Assembly (NCBI GenBank): GCA_018334075.1
Contig: JAGXSC010000046.1
Coordinates: forward strand, 1-62,889
DNA from: Actinomycetota bacterium
GTDB lineage: Bacteria; Actinomycetota; Coriobacteriia; Anaerosomatales; UBA912
Reading direction: 5' to 3'
Length of the DNA: 62,889 nucleotides
In this document: positions 51,686 to 60,307 of the stretch, piece after piece
Layout of the letters: the number at the start of each line of letters is the position of its first letter
How positions within the stretch are numbered: position 1 is the first letter of the stretch
Notes under the pieces: generated by a model
What the model saw: the letters and a program-made list of their open reading frames with translations, nothing else
The model's database searches: none
What the model was told of the DNA's origin: nothing
Made by a program: the position numbers and the translations under genes

Positions 51686-54600
51686 CTAACAGTTTCCTAT
51701 ACCCCCCATACCGAAAAAGCGCTCGAAGAACGCAGCCAGCTTGTCCAACACCGTTTGCTTTTTCACCGCATGGCCGTTGTCTTTGCTGAACCTTGAAACC
51801 GGCGGCAGGATCTTCGTGATGGCGGTGCCGGTGACCGGGATCGCGCCGTCCCGAAACGCATTGTCGATAAACGCCTTCGTTTCATCGACGTTGAGACCTT
51901 CATCGGCGATGATCCGGTCAAGCTCCTCCGCCTTCTTGGTCGCAATGAAGGCGATCCACTCCACATCGACCTTGGCGTTCACAGAGACGGAATCCACAAA
52001 CTGCTCGATGAGGTCTTTTTTGTTGCGCAAGCTGGGGCTGGCATTGACCGCGCGCTCGATGGTGGCCCGGATCTCTTTGTCTTCGCCCGAGCCTTTCTCC
52101 TTCAGATACTTTTCGACCAGCATCAGGATGTAATCAACGTTGATCTCGACCTGTTTGATCAGCTCGATCTCGAACACCACATCGTCGATGATCGACTCCT
52201 TTTCCGCTTCCGATGCGTTGCGGAACTCGGTGTACAAGTTGAGATACCAGCTCTGGTAATCCTGGAAATCGCGACTGCTGAGGATTTCGTTGCCTGCGAA
52301 ATCATCGAATGCCGTAAGAATGTTTTTCAGCCGCAAGATGACGCCGAAAAGCTTGATGAACGCCTTCTGCGCCGCTTCGCCGACGATGGCCTTATCGAGC
52401 GGAAACTCCTCAGTCAACTCCTTGATCCGCTCCTGGTACTCGTTGTAGTACTCGGCGTAAGGTTTCAGCAGCGCGATGCCCTTGGCGTCCTTGTTGCCGA
52501 ATAGGGCCAGCGCATCGTTGGTTTCCTGCTCAAGATCGCGGAAGGAAACGATGTTGCCGAAGGTCTTGACGGAGTTGAGGATGCGGTTGGTGCGCGAAAA
52601 AGCCTGGATCAGCCCGTGGGCACGCAGGTTCTTGTCCGCCCACAGGGTATTGAGCGTGGTGGCATCGAAGCCGGTCAGGAACATGTTGACCACAATCACC
52701 ACATCCAGCTCGCGTTTTTTCAGCCGCTCCGACAAATCCTTGTAGTAGTTCTGAAACTTGTCGCTTGATGTGTCAAAGCTCGTGCCGAAAAGAGCGTTGT
52801 ACTCTTTGATCGCAGCATCCAGAAAATCGCGTGAGCTTTGATCCAGCCCTTCGGTTTCGAATTCCTCCTCAGTCAGGAGACCATCGACTTCTTCCTCGTT
52901 GGCGGTAAAACTGTAGATCAGGCCCACCTTGAGACGCCGAGCAGGAGGCAGCTCTTTTTCTTGCTCGGCGAATTCGGCGTAGTATCGTTTGGCCGCGTCG
53001 ATGGAGGCTGTGGCGAAAAGCGAGTTGAACCCGACCAGCCGCTGGCCCTCGACGTGGTATGAGGCGGCTCGCTTGGTTTTCTGGTCGAAGCGCTCTCGGA
53101 TATAGCCCACTACCTGCTTGATACGTTCCGGGGCCAACAGCGCCCGCTCCGTGTCAATGGCCGAGACCTTTTTGTCCTTGATAGTCGGCGATGTCTTGAT
53201 CGTGTTGATGTAGTCGATGCGAAAAGGCAGCACATTTTTGTCGTTGATGGCATCGACAATCGTGTAGGTGTGCAGCTTGTCGCCAAAGGCCTGCTCGGTG
53301 GTGCGCATAAGCGGGTTGCCGCGGCTGGCTGCGTTGTCGGCAAAGATCGGTGTGCCGGTGAAGCCGAACAGGTGGTAGCGCTTGAATGCCCGTGTGATTT
53401 CGGTATGCATATCGCCGAACTGGCTGCGATGGCATTCATCGAAAATCACCACCATATGCTGGTCATGAACCGAATGCCTTTTGTTCTTGGCAATAAAGCG
53501 GGAAAGCTTCTGGATGGTGGTGATGATAATGCGCGCGTTCGGGTCTTCCAACTGCCGCTGGAGCACCGCCGTCGAGGTATTGGAGTTGGCCGCTCCTTTT
53601 TCGAAGCGCTCGTACTCGCGCATGGTCTGATAGTCCAGATCCTTGCGATCCACCACAAACAGCACCTTATCTATCTCCGGCAGACCCCGCGCCAGTTGCG
53701 CCGTCTTGAAACTGGTCAGCGTCTTGCCCGATCCGGTGGTGTGCCAGATGTAACCGCCCGCGGCGGTGGTGCCCAGTTGCCGATGGTTGGTGCTGGTCGC
53801 GATGCGTTGCAAGATCTGCTCAGCCGCCGCGATCTGATAGGGCCGCATCACCAGTAGCTTGCGATCCACATCGAACACGCAATACCGAGTCAGGATGTTT
53901 AGCAGCGTATGTTTGGCGAAGAAGGTCTTGGTGAAACCGACCAGCTCGGTGATGGGGTGGTTCTTCGCGTCGGCCCACCAGCTTGTAAACGAAAAGCTGT
54001 TGGAGGTCTTCTGGCGCGAGCGCTTGCTTCGCTGTCCCGCAAGATGGCCGTCACGCACCGTGTTGCTGTAATACTTGGTCAGGGTGCCGTTGCTGATCAC
54101 GAACAACTGCACGTACTCGAAAAGGCCAGAATCCGCCCAAAAACTGTCGCGCTGATAGCGGTTGATCTGGTTGAAGGCCTCGCGGATGTCCACCCCCCGG
54201 CGCTTCAACTCCACATGCACCATTGGCAGCCCGTTGACCAGCACCGTCACATCGTAGCGATTGGCGCGGGGAAGCTCTGCGGAGCCGCCTGCCACCTCGT
54301 ACTGATTGATCACCTGCAAGCGGTTGTTGTGAATGTTTTGCTTGTCGATAAGGTAGATGTTCTTGATTGTGCCATCGTCGCGCTTGAGCACCTGAACATG
54401 GTCTTCCTGGATACGTGCGGTCTTCTCGACGATGCCGTCATTGGCGCCGGCAACACAGGTGGTGAAGAAGCGATCCCATTCGGCGTCGGAAAATGTGATC
54501 TTGTTCAGGGCCTCCATCTGCAGGCGCAGGTTGCCGATCAGATCGGCCTCCGAGGTGATCGGCAGGTATTCATAGGCCTGCAACTGTAATTGCTTGATGA

Positions 54601-54739
54601 AGGCGCTTTCCAGCTCGGCCTCGGACTGGTACGCCGCCTCACGCACACCCAGCGCATCGGGCAGGAATTCGGCGACGACCGTGCTTTCATTTGAGAGCGC
54701 AATCGGTTCGATGCGGTACGGTGTGAGGTCTTCGCTCAT
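51686..54739 (-). CDS. hsdR: Type I restriction enzyme R subunit
   Basis: ATP-dependent translocase and nuclease of the type I system, 1017 residues. An N-terminal PD-(D/E)xK nuclease has YDVTVLVNGLPMVHVELKRR. The helicase part has Walker A in GYIWHTTGSGKTLTSFKTAQ, motif II VVIFDECHRSQFGD, motif III HLFGFTGTPIF, and motif VI region HGLIQAFSRTNRILNSV. The C-terminal helical domain (residues 830-1017) interacts with the methylase in characterised members. Its start overlaps the hsdS stop by ATGA. The reading frame is intact. Confidence 0.95.
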   Translation of the reverse strand: MSEDLTPYRIEPIALSNESTVVAEFLPDALGVREAAYQSEAELESAFIKQLQLQAYEYLPITSEADLIGNLRLQMEALNKITFSDAEWDRFFTTCVAGANDGIVEKTARIQEDHVQVLKRDDGTIKNIYLIDKQNIHNNRLQVINQYEVAGGSAELPRANRYDVTVLVNGLPMVHVELKRRGVDIREAFNQINRYQRDSFWADSGLFEYVQLFVISNGTLTKYYSNTVRDGHLAGQRSKRSRQKTSNSFSFTSWWADAKNHPITELVGFTKTFFAKHTLLNILTRYCVFDVDRKLLVMRPYQIAAAEQILQRIATSTNHRQLGTTAAGGYIWHTTGSGKTLTSFKTAQLARGLPEIDKVLFVVDRKDLDYQTMREYERFEKGAANSNTSTAVLQRQLEDPNARIIITTIQKLSRFIAKNKRHSVHDQHMVVIFDECHRSQFGDMHTEITRAFKRYHLFGFTGTPIFADNAASRGNPLMRTTEQAFGDKLHTYTIVDAINDKNVLPFRIDYINTIKTSPTIKDKKVSAIDTERALLAPERIKQVVGYIRERFDQKTKRAASYHVEGQRLVGFNSLFATASIDAAKRYYAEFAEQEKELPPARRLKVGLIYSFTANEEEVDGLLTEEEFETEGLDQSSRDFLDAAIKEYNALFGTSFDTSSDKFQNYYKDLSERLKKRELDVVIVVNMFLTGFDATTLNTLWADKNLRAHGLIQAFSRTNRILNSVKTFGNIVSFRDLEQETNDALALFGNKDAKGIALLKPYAEYYNEYQERIKELTEEFPLDKAIVGEAAQKAFIKLFGVILRLKNILTAFDDFAGNEILSSRDFQDYQSWYLNLYTEFRNASEAEKESIIDDVVFEIELIKQVEINVDYILMLVEKYLKEKGSGEDKEIRATIERAVNASPSLRNKKDLIEQFVDSVSVNAKVDVEWIAFIATKKAEELDRIIADEGLNVDETKAFIDNAFRDGAIPVTGTAITKILPPVSRFSKDNGHAVKKQTVLDKLAAFFERFFGMGGIGNC

Positions 54740-55989
54740 AGATGAGCCTCCTCGAAGGTCAGCAGGCGGTCGCGGTAGTGTTCATACTGCTTGCGCCGAG
54801 CGACGATCTCCGCCGGTAGGCCGATGCTGAGGTCGTTCACGAGCGCGTCGAACTTGTCGAGGGTGTGGGCAATTCGCCGCTGTTCGTTAATTGGAGGAAC
54901 CGGGATCTCAACCTTGGCGAGTCGCCCCTTCGAGACGTTGAACCGCGTGACACCACTTGCAGTCTTGATGATTTGGCTCCGCATTCCGCTGGATCGGAAC
55001 AGGTGCTTCGAAAAGTCAGGATGCAACAGTGTGGGGTCATGCAGGCGATAGCCGATGCAGAAGCTGTTGAGATACAGCGGTTCCGCCACCTCGGCAGTAA
55101 CAACCGCGGACATGCCAACCTCGTCGGGAGTCTCCGAGGAGCCAGTAAAGAGTACATCACCGCGCCGGAGTGCGCGCTGCCGCTCTCCTGGGCGGACCAT
55201 AACGTAGTCATCAGCGGCGGTGTCGACTGCGCTGTTCTTGAGCACGTTAACGTACGAGACAAAGCGCGCGTTCCCGCCAGCAAAATCGGCCTTCGCCTTG
55301 CCCGTGAGTCCTCCGAAGAAGGATCCAAAATCACCCATGGGCACCCACCGGGCCCCCTCAGGGAAGGCCAAGAGCAAGTCCCGGTAGTGGGCATACTGCC
55401 GCCGACGCGCTTCCAGCTCCGCTTCCAGCTCCGCCTCCAGCTCCGCCTCCAGCTTAGTGAACGTGTCCAGTACTTTCACGATTTCGCGCTGCACTTCGAG
55501 CGGCGGGACGGGGATGAGAAGCTTGGCCATGCTATCGCCTGAGAGCCGCTTCACCTTGGTCCCGGTGATGTGACGCATTTTCTGTGACTGGAATTGTTCG
55601 GACTGAAAGAAGTACGCAACATACTTTGGTTCAAGCGAATGGCTATAAATGTATGCATCACCGCTGATGGCAATGCTTTCTTTACCCAGCCATGCGACAG
55701 CCTTACAAACATCCTCGTCATTCTCGCTCGTTGTAGCGATAACGAGATCGCCGCTCTTTGCTTTTCGTAGTCGCTTGGCCAACTCTGGTGAAACAAACGA
55801 CTTCGTTTCAGTCGCCCAAATGCCGTAATGCGTGTAGACCTGCCCGTAGTGGATTGCACCAACTCCGATGTCAGCGAGGTCCTTCTTTTGAAGGCCATTG
55901 CCTCGGACAAATTTACCTACATCGCCGAGGCGTTTGTGCTCCACCCCATCCGGGCACAGCTCGGCAATCAGCTCGTCAATTCGGCTCAT
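54736..55989 (-). CDS. hsdS: Type I restriction-modification specificity subunit S
   Basis: Determines the DNA sequence recognised by HsdM and HsdR. The 417 residues hold two target-recognition domains (about 1-160 and 205-380), each followed by a conserved helix: RRRQYAHYRDLLLAFPEGAR in the centre and RRKQYEHYRDRLLTFEEAHL at the end. Between the first domain and the central helix is a tetrapeptide run (LEAE three times, then LEAR). The frame is complete. It overlaps rhuM upstream and hsdR downstream by four bases each. The recognition sequence cannot be predicted by eye. Confidence 0.95.
   Translation of the reverse strand: MSRIDELIAELCPDGVEHKRLGDVGKFVRGNGLQKKDLADIGVGAIHYGQVYTHYGIWATETKSFVSPELAKRLRKAKSGDLVIATTSENDEDVCKAVAWLGKESIAISGDAYIYSHSLEPKYVAYFFQSEQFQSQKMRHITGTKVKRLSGDSMAKLLIPVPPLEVQREIVKVLDTFTKLEAELEAELEAELEARRRQYAHYRDLLLAFPEGARWVPMGDFGSFFGGLTGKAKADFAGGNARFVSYVNVLKNSAVDTAADDYVMVRPGERQRALRRGDVLFTGSSETPDEVGMSAVVTAEVAEPLYLNSFCIGYRLHDPTLLHPDFSKHLFRSSGMRSQIIKTASGVTRFNVSKGRLAKVEIPVPPINEQRRIAHTLDKFDALVNDLSIGLPAEIVARRKQYEHYRDRLLTFEEAHL
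55411..55456. repeat. hsdS: 12-bp tandem repeat inside hsdS central spacer
   Basis: Three full 12-base units (TTCCAGCTCCGC twice, CTCCAGCTCCGC once) and a partial fourth encode LEAE repeats on the minus strand. Being a multiple of three, gain or loss of a unit keeps the frame. Confidence 0.93.
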
Positions 55990-56993
55990 GGCTTTTTCGT
56001 TCCTTCAATCTTCCGCTGCAAGGCTTTCACATTTTCCAGATAGTCCATTTCCACCTCGGAAGGTTCGCTCGCGAGCTGGGCGCGGTATTTGGTGTATTCC
56101 ACCTCGGCTTTGCTGATCGCCTGTCGATGGCTGACGCTACCCGCGCCTTCTAAGGTCTTGGCCTCCATGGCCACGATCAGCCGATCCAGATGCGCGAGCC
56201 AGTCTTTCATATAGGTGGGCTCATGGTTCAGGGCGCGAAACTCGGCGGCATCGAAATAAGCCGATACCAGCGTGTTCAGCCGCTTGAGCTCTTTTTCGTC
56301 GAGATAGTTCTTGGCAATGACAATTTCCGCCTTGGTCGGCTGGCTGCCGCTGAACGACAGTAGCCCCATGAAGGGTTTTCCGGCATCGGCACGGCTGGTA
56401 ATCACCTCGGCGGCGGTCTGGCCGTGGGCGGCGTAGTGAAGTTTGTTCTGTACGGCCTTGAAGAAAAGTGCGGCTTCATCGCTTTTGGGGTTGTAGTCCA
56501 CGCTGGTGGCGTAGAGATCCAGCACCTGCCGGTAGAGCACCTTTTCGCTGGAGCGAATGTCGCGGATGCGTTCCAGCAGCTCTTTCCAGTAGGCACCGCC
56601 CCCCAGGTTTTTCAGGCGGGCATCATCCATGACGAAACCCTTTGCCAGATATTCCCGCAAACGCTCGGTTGCCCAGATGCGGAATCGCGTGGCAACCTTG
56701 CTCTTCACGCGGTAGCCGACAGAGAGAATCACATCAAGGTTGTAGTGGGTGAGCGTGCGTTCCACCTCGCGTGACCCCTCTTGTCGAACTGTTCGGAAAT
56801 CCCGAACAGTTGCCTCTGGCGCAAGTTCCCCCTCTTCGAAGACGTTTTTGATGTGTTCGCTGATGTTAGCCTTCGAGCTCTGAAACAGGTCGACGAGCTG
56901 TGCCTGCGTGACCCACACAGTGTCGCCTTCTAGCCGGACCTCGATTGCTGGAGTGCCGTCGTCAAGCTGATAGAGAACGATCTCGCCGCTCAT
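55986..56993 (-). CDS. rhuM: RhuM family protein
   Basis: A 335-residue protein of the RhuM (virulence RhuM) family, often found inside type I restriction operons; its function is unknown. The N-terminal VRLEGDTVWVTQAQLVDLFQ, NISEHIKNVFEEGEL and TLTHYNLDVILSVGYRVKSK are diagnostic. RFRIWATERLREYLAKGFV follows, related to Bro-N/KilA-N-type DNA-binding elements. The C-terminal 130 residues contain a Fic/Doc-like GLLSFSGSQPTKAEIV stretch without a clear catalytic motif. It overlaps hsdM and hsdS by ATGA. Confidence 0.92.
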   Translation of the reverse strand: MSGEIVLYQLDDGTPAIEVRLEGDTVWVTQAQLVDLFQSSKANISEHIKNVFEEGELAPEATVRDFRTVRQEGSREVERTLTHYNLDVILSVGYRVKSKVATRFRIWATERLREYLAKGFVMDDARLKNLGGGAYWKELLERIRDIRSSEKVLYRQVLDLYATSVDYNPKSDEAALFFKAVQNKLHYAAHGQTAAEVITSRADAGKPFMGLLSFSGSQPTKAEIVIAKNYLDEKELKRLNTLVSAYFDAAEFRALNHEPTYMKDWLAHLDRLIVAMEAKTLEGAGSVSHRQAISKAEVEYTKYRAQLASEPSEVEMDYLENVKALQRKIEGTKKP

Positions 56994-58567
56994 ACCCTTT
57001 CCCCCTCCAGGTCGGCGACGATCGCGTCGATCTGCGCCCTAAGCTCCGTCTGCCGCGCCACGATATGGGCGATCTCGGCATTGAGCTTCACGATGTCGAC
57101 CGCCTCGCGCGTGTCCTCCTGCTCCACGTACGACGAAACGGCGATATTGTAATCGCTCTCGGCGATCTCGGCATTGTCTACCAGCCGCGCGAAGTGGTCG
57201 ATAGTCTTGCGTCCGATAAAAGCATCGAGGATTTTTTGCTGGTGTTCGGGGCTGAGCTTGTTCTTGTTGCCGCCGCGGACGAACTCGGCAGACGCATCGA
57301 TGAAGAACGTCGCATTGTCGTGCTTGGATTTTTTCAGCACGATGATGCAGGTAGCGATCGTGGTGCCGAAAAAGAGATCCGGCGGCAGCTGGATGACCGT
57401 GTCCACGTAGTTGTTGTCGATGAGGTACTTTCGGATCTTGCGCTCCGCGCCGCCTCGGTAGAGCACGCCGGGGAACTCGACGATCGCCGCCGTGCCGTTT
57501 ACCGCAAGCCAGGACAGGATATGCATTGTGAAGGCAAGGTCAGCCTTGCTCTTGGGGGCTAGCACACCTGCCGGGGCGTAGCGCGGGTCATTGATGAGCA
57601 AGGGATTGTCATTGCCCGCCCATTTGATCGAGTACGGCGGATTGGAGACGATGGCCTCGAATGGCTCGTCATCCCAGTGGGCGGGGTCGGTCAGCGTATC
57701 GCCGTGGGCGATGTCGAACTTCTCGTAATTGACGTCGTGCAGGAACATGTTGATGCGCGCGAGGTTGAAGGTGGTCAGGTTGATTTCCTGGCCGAAGAAG
57801 CCCTGGCGCACTTTGTCGTGGCCCAGCACCTTCGCGAACTTGAGCAGCAGCGACCCTGATCCGCACGCCGGGTCGTAGACCTTGTTCACCTCGGTCTTGC
57901 CCACCACGGTGATTCGCGCGAGCAGCTCGCTCACTTCCTGCGGGGTGTAGTACTCGCCACCCGACTTGCCCGCGCTCGACGCATACATCTGCATCAGGTA
58001 TTCATAAGCGTCGCCGAACAGGTCGATGCTGTTGTTCGAAAATTCGCCACCGTTGGAGAGCGGCAGGTCACCGATCGCGTCGAGCAGCTTGACCAGCTTT
58101 TCGTTGCGCCTGGCCACTGTGGCCCCCAACTTGGCAGAGTTGACATCGAGGTCGTCGAACAATCCCTTGAAGTCGTCCTCACTCTCCGCGCCTGTGGCAG
58201 AACCTTCGATATCGGCAAAGACGCGGCTCAGGGTCTCGTTGAGGTTGGCATCATGTCGCGCCCGCGCCTGTACACTGGCAAAGAGTCTGGAGGGCAGGAT
58301 GTAAAAACCTTTTTCCTTGACTACCTCGGCGCGGCCGAATTCGGCATCTTCGTCATTTAGTGTGGTGTAATCGAAGTCCGGATTGCCCGCCTTGCGCTCC
58401 TGCGTGTTGAGGTAGGCGGTGAGGTTCTCGGAGATGAAGCGATAGAACAGCATGCCGAGCACATAGCTCTTGAAGTCCCAGCCATCCACGCTGCCACGCA
58501 GATCGTTGGCGATGCGCCAGATGGTTTTGTGGAGCTCCGTGCGTTCGACTTCCCTGTTGTTGTTCAT
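56990..58567 (-). CDS. hsdM: Type I restriction-modification DNA methyltransferase M subunit
   Basis: N6-adenine methyltransferase of 525 residues. The N-terminal HsdM domain has TIWRIANDLRGSVDGWDFKS and LGMLFYRFISENL. The SAM motif I is VYDPACGSGSLLLKFAKVLG and motif IV is FEAIVSNPPYSIKW. QEVSELLARITV and the GGEYYTPQEV segment precede motif I, as usual. AGGAGGATTTTTAGCC lies well upstream, too far for direct use; the start ATG is followed by an Asn-rich NNNR. It is the first gene of the hsdM-rhuM-hsdS-hsdR run. Confidence 0.96.
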   Translation of the reverse strand: MNNNREVERTELHKTIWRIANDLRGSVDGWDFKSYVLGMLFYRFISENLTAYLNTQERKAGNPDFDYTTLNDEDAEFGRAEVVKEKGFYILPSRLFASVQARARHDANLNETLSRVFADIEGSATGAESEDDFKGLFDDLDVNSAKLGATVARRNEKLVKLLDAIGDLPLSNGGEFSNNSIDLFGDAYEYLMQMYASSAGKSGGEYYTPQEVSELLARITVVGKTEVNKVYDPACGSGSLLLKFAKVLGHDKVRQGFFGQEINLTTFNLARINMFLHDVNYEKFDIAHGDTLTDPAHWDDEPFEAIVSNPPYSIKWAGNDNPLLINDPRYAPAGVLAPKSKADLAFTMHILSWLAVNGTAAIVEFPGVLYRGGAERKIRKYLIDNNYVDTVIQLPPDLFFGTTIATCIIVLKKSKHDNATFFIDASAEFVRGGNKNKLSPEHQQKILDAFIGRKTIDHFARLVDNAEIAESDYNIAVSSYVEQEDTREAVDIVKLNAEIAHIVARQTELRAQIDAIVADLEGERV

Positions 58568-58687
58568 TCAGATTGATCCTGTCTGCTCTTGCCGCCAGGC
58601 TAAAAATCCTCCTTAGCGAGAGTGACCGAATACGCTCGATATGTCGAGCGTTGCTCAGCTCTCCTGCGACCATCCGGAAACCACAAT

Positions 58688-59302
58688 TCACATCAGCGCC
58701 TGGACGTAGGGGCGCATTACCTGCTCCACGCGGTCGACCTTGGCGTAGCGCATCACCTGCGCGGGCGTCGCCCGGCGAGAACGGATCGTCTCCTGCAGCG
58801 CCTCCATCGCGATGTCGAAGCCGATCCTGTTGCGATACTTGAAGCAGTCGGCCACGGTCTTGGCGACGCCATACACACGAAACTGCGCCCCCACCATCGA
58901 GTGCTCCTCCACCCCGGCTCTAAACGCCGCGTCGCTCATGCTGAAAACCTGCACCCGCGGGTAGCTGAACTTAGGAGGCGTCACGTTGCGTGGCAGCGCG
59001 ATCTGCACGGCATTGGGTATCTGCGTCCCGATGCCGTGATACTCCAGAGCGCTCACGAGGCACAGGACTGCCCTGGGGATGCGGCGCATGACCGCGGCGA
59101 CATCCGGACTCTCAGGAAGCGGCGCCGAGGCGAGAATGAACACTCCCCTGCTCAGGGCCTCAAGCTTCCCGTGGTCCCTCATCCAGTACAGGGTCCGCCG
59201 ATGTATACCAGCCTCAAGCGCTTCACCCGTGCGCATGACTCCTCCATGCGCGAAGAAGATGGCCTCTGCGGCAGCAAGCGCGTTGTCACTTGGCTCTCTC
59301 AT
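58688..59302 (-). CDS. AbiEi-like antitoxin/transcriptional regulator, without an AbiEii partner
   Basis: A 204-residue protein of the type IV toxin-antitoxin AbiEi family. An N-terminal winged helix-turn-helix (AIFFAHGGVMRTGEALEAGI, HRRTLYWMRDHGKLEALSRG) is followed by the AbiEi domain with CLVSALEYHGIGTQIPNAVQ, VYGVAKTVADCFKYRNRIGF and AMEALQETIRSRRATPAQVM. The AbiEii nucleotidyltransferase toxin normally follows with overlap, but only 120 bases separate this gene from hsdM. A promoter (TACTAT, 7 bases before the ATG) and a palindrome lie just upstream, consistent with self-repression. It may regulate the restriction operon. Confidence 0.85.
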   Translation of the reverse strand: MREPSDNALAAAEAIFFAHGGVMRTGEALEAGIHRRTLYWMRDHGKLEALSRGVFILASAPLPESPDVAAVMRRIPRAVLCLVSALEYHGIGTQIPNAVQIALPRNVTPPKFSYPRVQVFSMSDAAFRAGVEEHSMVGAQFRVYGVAKTVADCFKYRNRIGFDIAMEALQETIRSRRATPAQVMRYAKVDRVEQVMRPYVQALM

Positions 59303-59318
59303 GGGACATATAGTACAG

Positions 59319-59334
59319 CACTTGGGGCCAAGTG
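59319..59334. promoter_or_regulatory. Palindromic operator candidate upstream of the AbiEi-like gene
   Basis: CACTTGG, two bases, CCAAGTG: a perfect 7-bp inverted repeat 16 bases before the start and just upstream of the TACTAT -10 box (59310-59315). A third half-site, CACTTGG at 59287-59293, lies within the first codons of the gene. AbiEi proteins of known systems bind inverted repeats in their own promoter. Confidence 0.65.
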
Positions 59335-59479
59335 TTGCAGATTTTGTCCCGGCCGCCCACAGCCTCCGGTGGCGAGGCTCGCGACGAAGTAGGCGACCTG
59401 TTCAGCGGCGCCTTAGGTGCAATGGAAATCAAATCGGGCGACAAATCAGAGGTCGTACCCACTCTGAGCTGAGAACAAA

Positions 59480-59555
59480 TGGTGCCCCCAAGGGAATTCG
59501 AATCCCTGTTGCCGCCTTGAAAGGGCGGAGTCCTTGGCCACTAGACGATGGGGGC
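59480..59555 (-). tRNA. tRNA-Glu (anticodon TTC), CCA encoded
   Basis: On the minus strand acceptor GCCCCCA pairs with TGGGGGC, discriminator A and encoded CCA follow. The anticodon loop CTTTCAA is between CCGCC and GGCGG, and the T-arm is CAGGGATTCGAATTCCCTT. It is 178 bases upstream of the AbiEi-like gene on the same strand; the stretch between holds the operator and nothing else I can name. Confidence 0.97.
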
Positions 59556-59565
59556 ATATTCACTT

Positions 59566-59641
59566 TGGTGGGTCGTATAGGGATCGAACCTATGACCTTG
59601 GGATTAAAAGTCCCCTGCTCTACCTACTGAGCTAACGACCC
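59566..59641 (-). tRNA. tRNA-Lys (anticodon TTT), CCA encoded
   Basis: On the minus strand acceptor GGGTCGT pairs with ACGACCC, discriminator A and encoded CCA follow. The anticodon loop is CTTTTAA, D-arm GCTCAGTAGGTAGAGC and T-arm ATAGGTTCGATCCCTAT. It lies ten bases from tRNA-Glu, and the two are probably one transcript. Confidence 0.97.
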
Positions 59642-59753
59642 GATATATACAACTACCACTCTGACAAATCCGCAAAACCTCCGGTAGTCTATCGCGCAAC
59701 GGCCATGCGGTCAACGGGGAGCCCAAATGCTGAAGCTTTGGTAACATCATGAA

Positions 59754-59831
59754 TCAGGAGGTATCGGGCAAGGTCGCTATCTGGCTCCTCGGGCTCGCCA
59801 CCTTGTGGACATCGATCCCGATGCGCGTACA
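59754..59831 (-). mobile_element. Possible N-terminal relic of an IS110-type transposase
   Basis: On the minus strand a short open stretch reads CTRIGIDVHKVASPRSQIAT and soon stops. IS110 transposases start with a closely similar segment (IGIDVHKxxSQIAVL, with the first catalytic Asp). Only about 25 codons are recognisable and no ends or remaining transposase are found, so chance similarity is possible. Confidence 0.3.
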
Positions 59832-59869
59832 TGCTCGTTCGTGGCCCATTAGGTAAAAGGGAGAGTGGG

Positions 59870-60307
59870 TTGAAGAACCTTGTGAAGCTACTGCTATCCT
59901 CACTCGACTTAAGACTATCACGGTCGAGCAAATCCGACGTGGTCGACAAAGGCAATCCGCGATGCGCTGAAGCGGTCGCATCAGTCTACGAGTTGATGAG
60001 CGATCACGTTCTGCCGCATCTTCCGCCGCTTACGGATGATCGGGTCGCCCGCATCACATCCTTTCCAGGCGTTACCATCGCCCAGGCCATCTATTTGATC
60101 GATTTGCTGCGCGAAACGTCGAATTTGAAGGGGGCAGTACTCGAGATGGGCGTCGCCCAGGGCTTCACGTCGCAGCTCATTGCAGTGGAAATCCTTGAGC
60201 AGACTCGAGACATGTGGCTCTTTGACTCATTTAAAGGATTGCCAGCACCCACCGCAGAAGATGAACTGATCGACGACATATTCAGCCTCGGGGATATCGG
60301 AAAATGA
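59870..60307 (+). CDS. TylF/MycF-like methyltransferase, N-terminal part (frameshifted)
   Basis: First piece of a SAM-dependent methyltransferase related to macrocin O-methyltransferase. The TTG at 59870 is chosen for AAAAGGGAGAGTGGG before it; an ATG at 59831 is upstream in frame. The SAM loop is GAVLEMGVAQGFTSQLIAVE and the following strand MWLFDSFKGLPAPTAEDEL, both typical of TylF. The frame ends in GDIGK-stop at an AAAATGA, exactly where the second piece begins. The two together have the size and order of one TylF protein, so this is either a one-base deletion in an A-run or a programmed shift. Confidence 0.75.
   Translation: MKNLVKLLLSSLDLRLSRSSKSDVVDKGNPRCAEAVASVYELMSDHVLPHLPPLTDDRVARITSFPGVTIAQAIYLIDLLRETSNLKGAVLEMGVAQGFTSQLIAVEILEQTRDMWLFDSFKGLPAPTAEDELIDDIFSLGDIGK

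Noticed and set aside
58353-58691. Minus-strand open frame between the AbiEi gene and hsdM as a remnant AbiEii toxin
   Set aside because: Its translation shows no nucleotidyltransferase motif and most of it overlaps hsdM in another frame.
49244-59642. Genomic island with tRNA attachment-site repeats
   Set aside because: I compared by eye the 3' end of tRNA-Glu with the gaps at 49.2-49.4, 51.4-51.7 and 58.6 kb and found no direct repeat; no integrase is present, and base composition is not clearly different.
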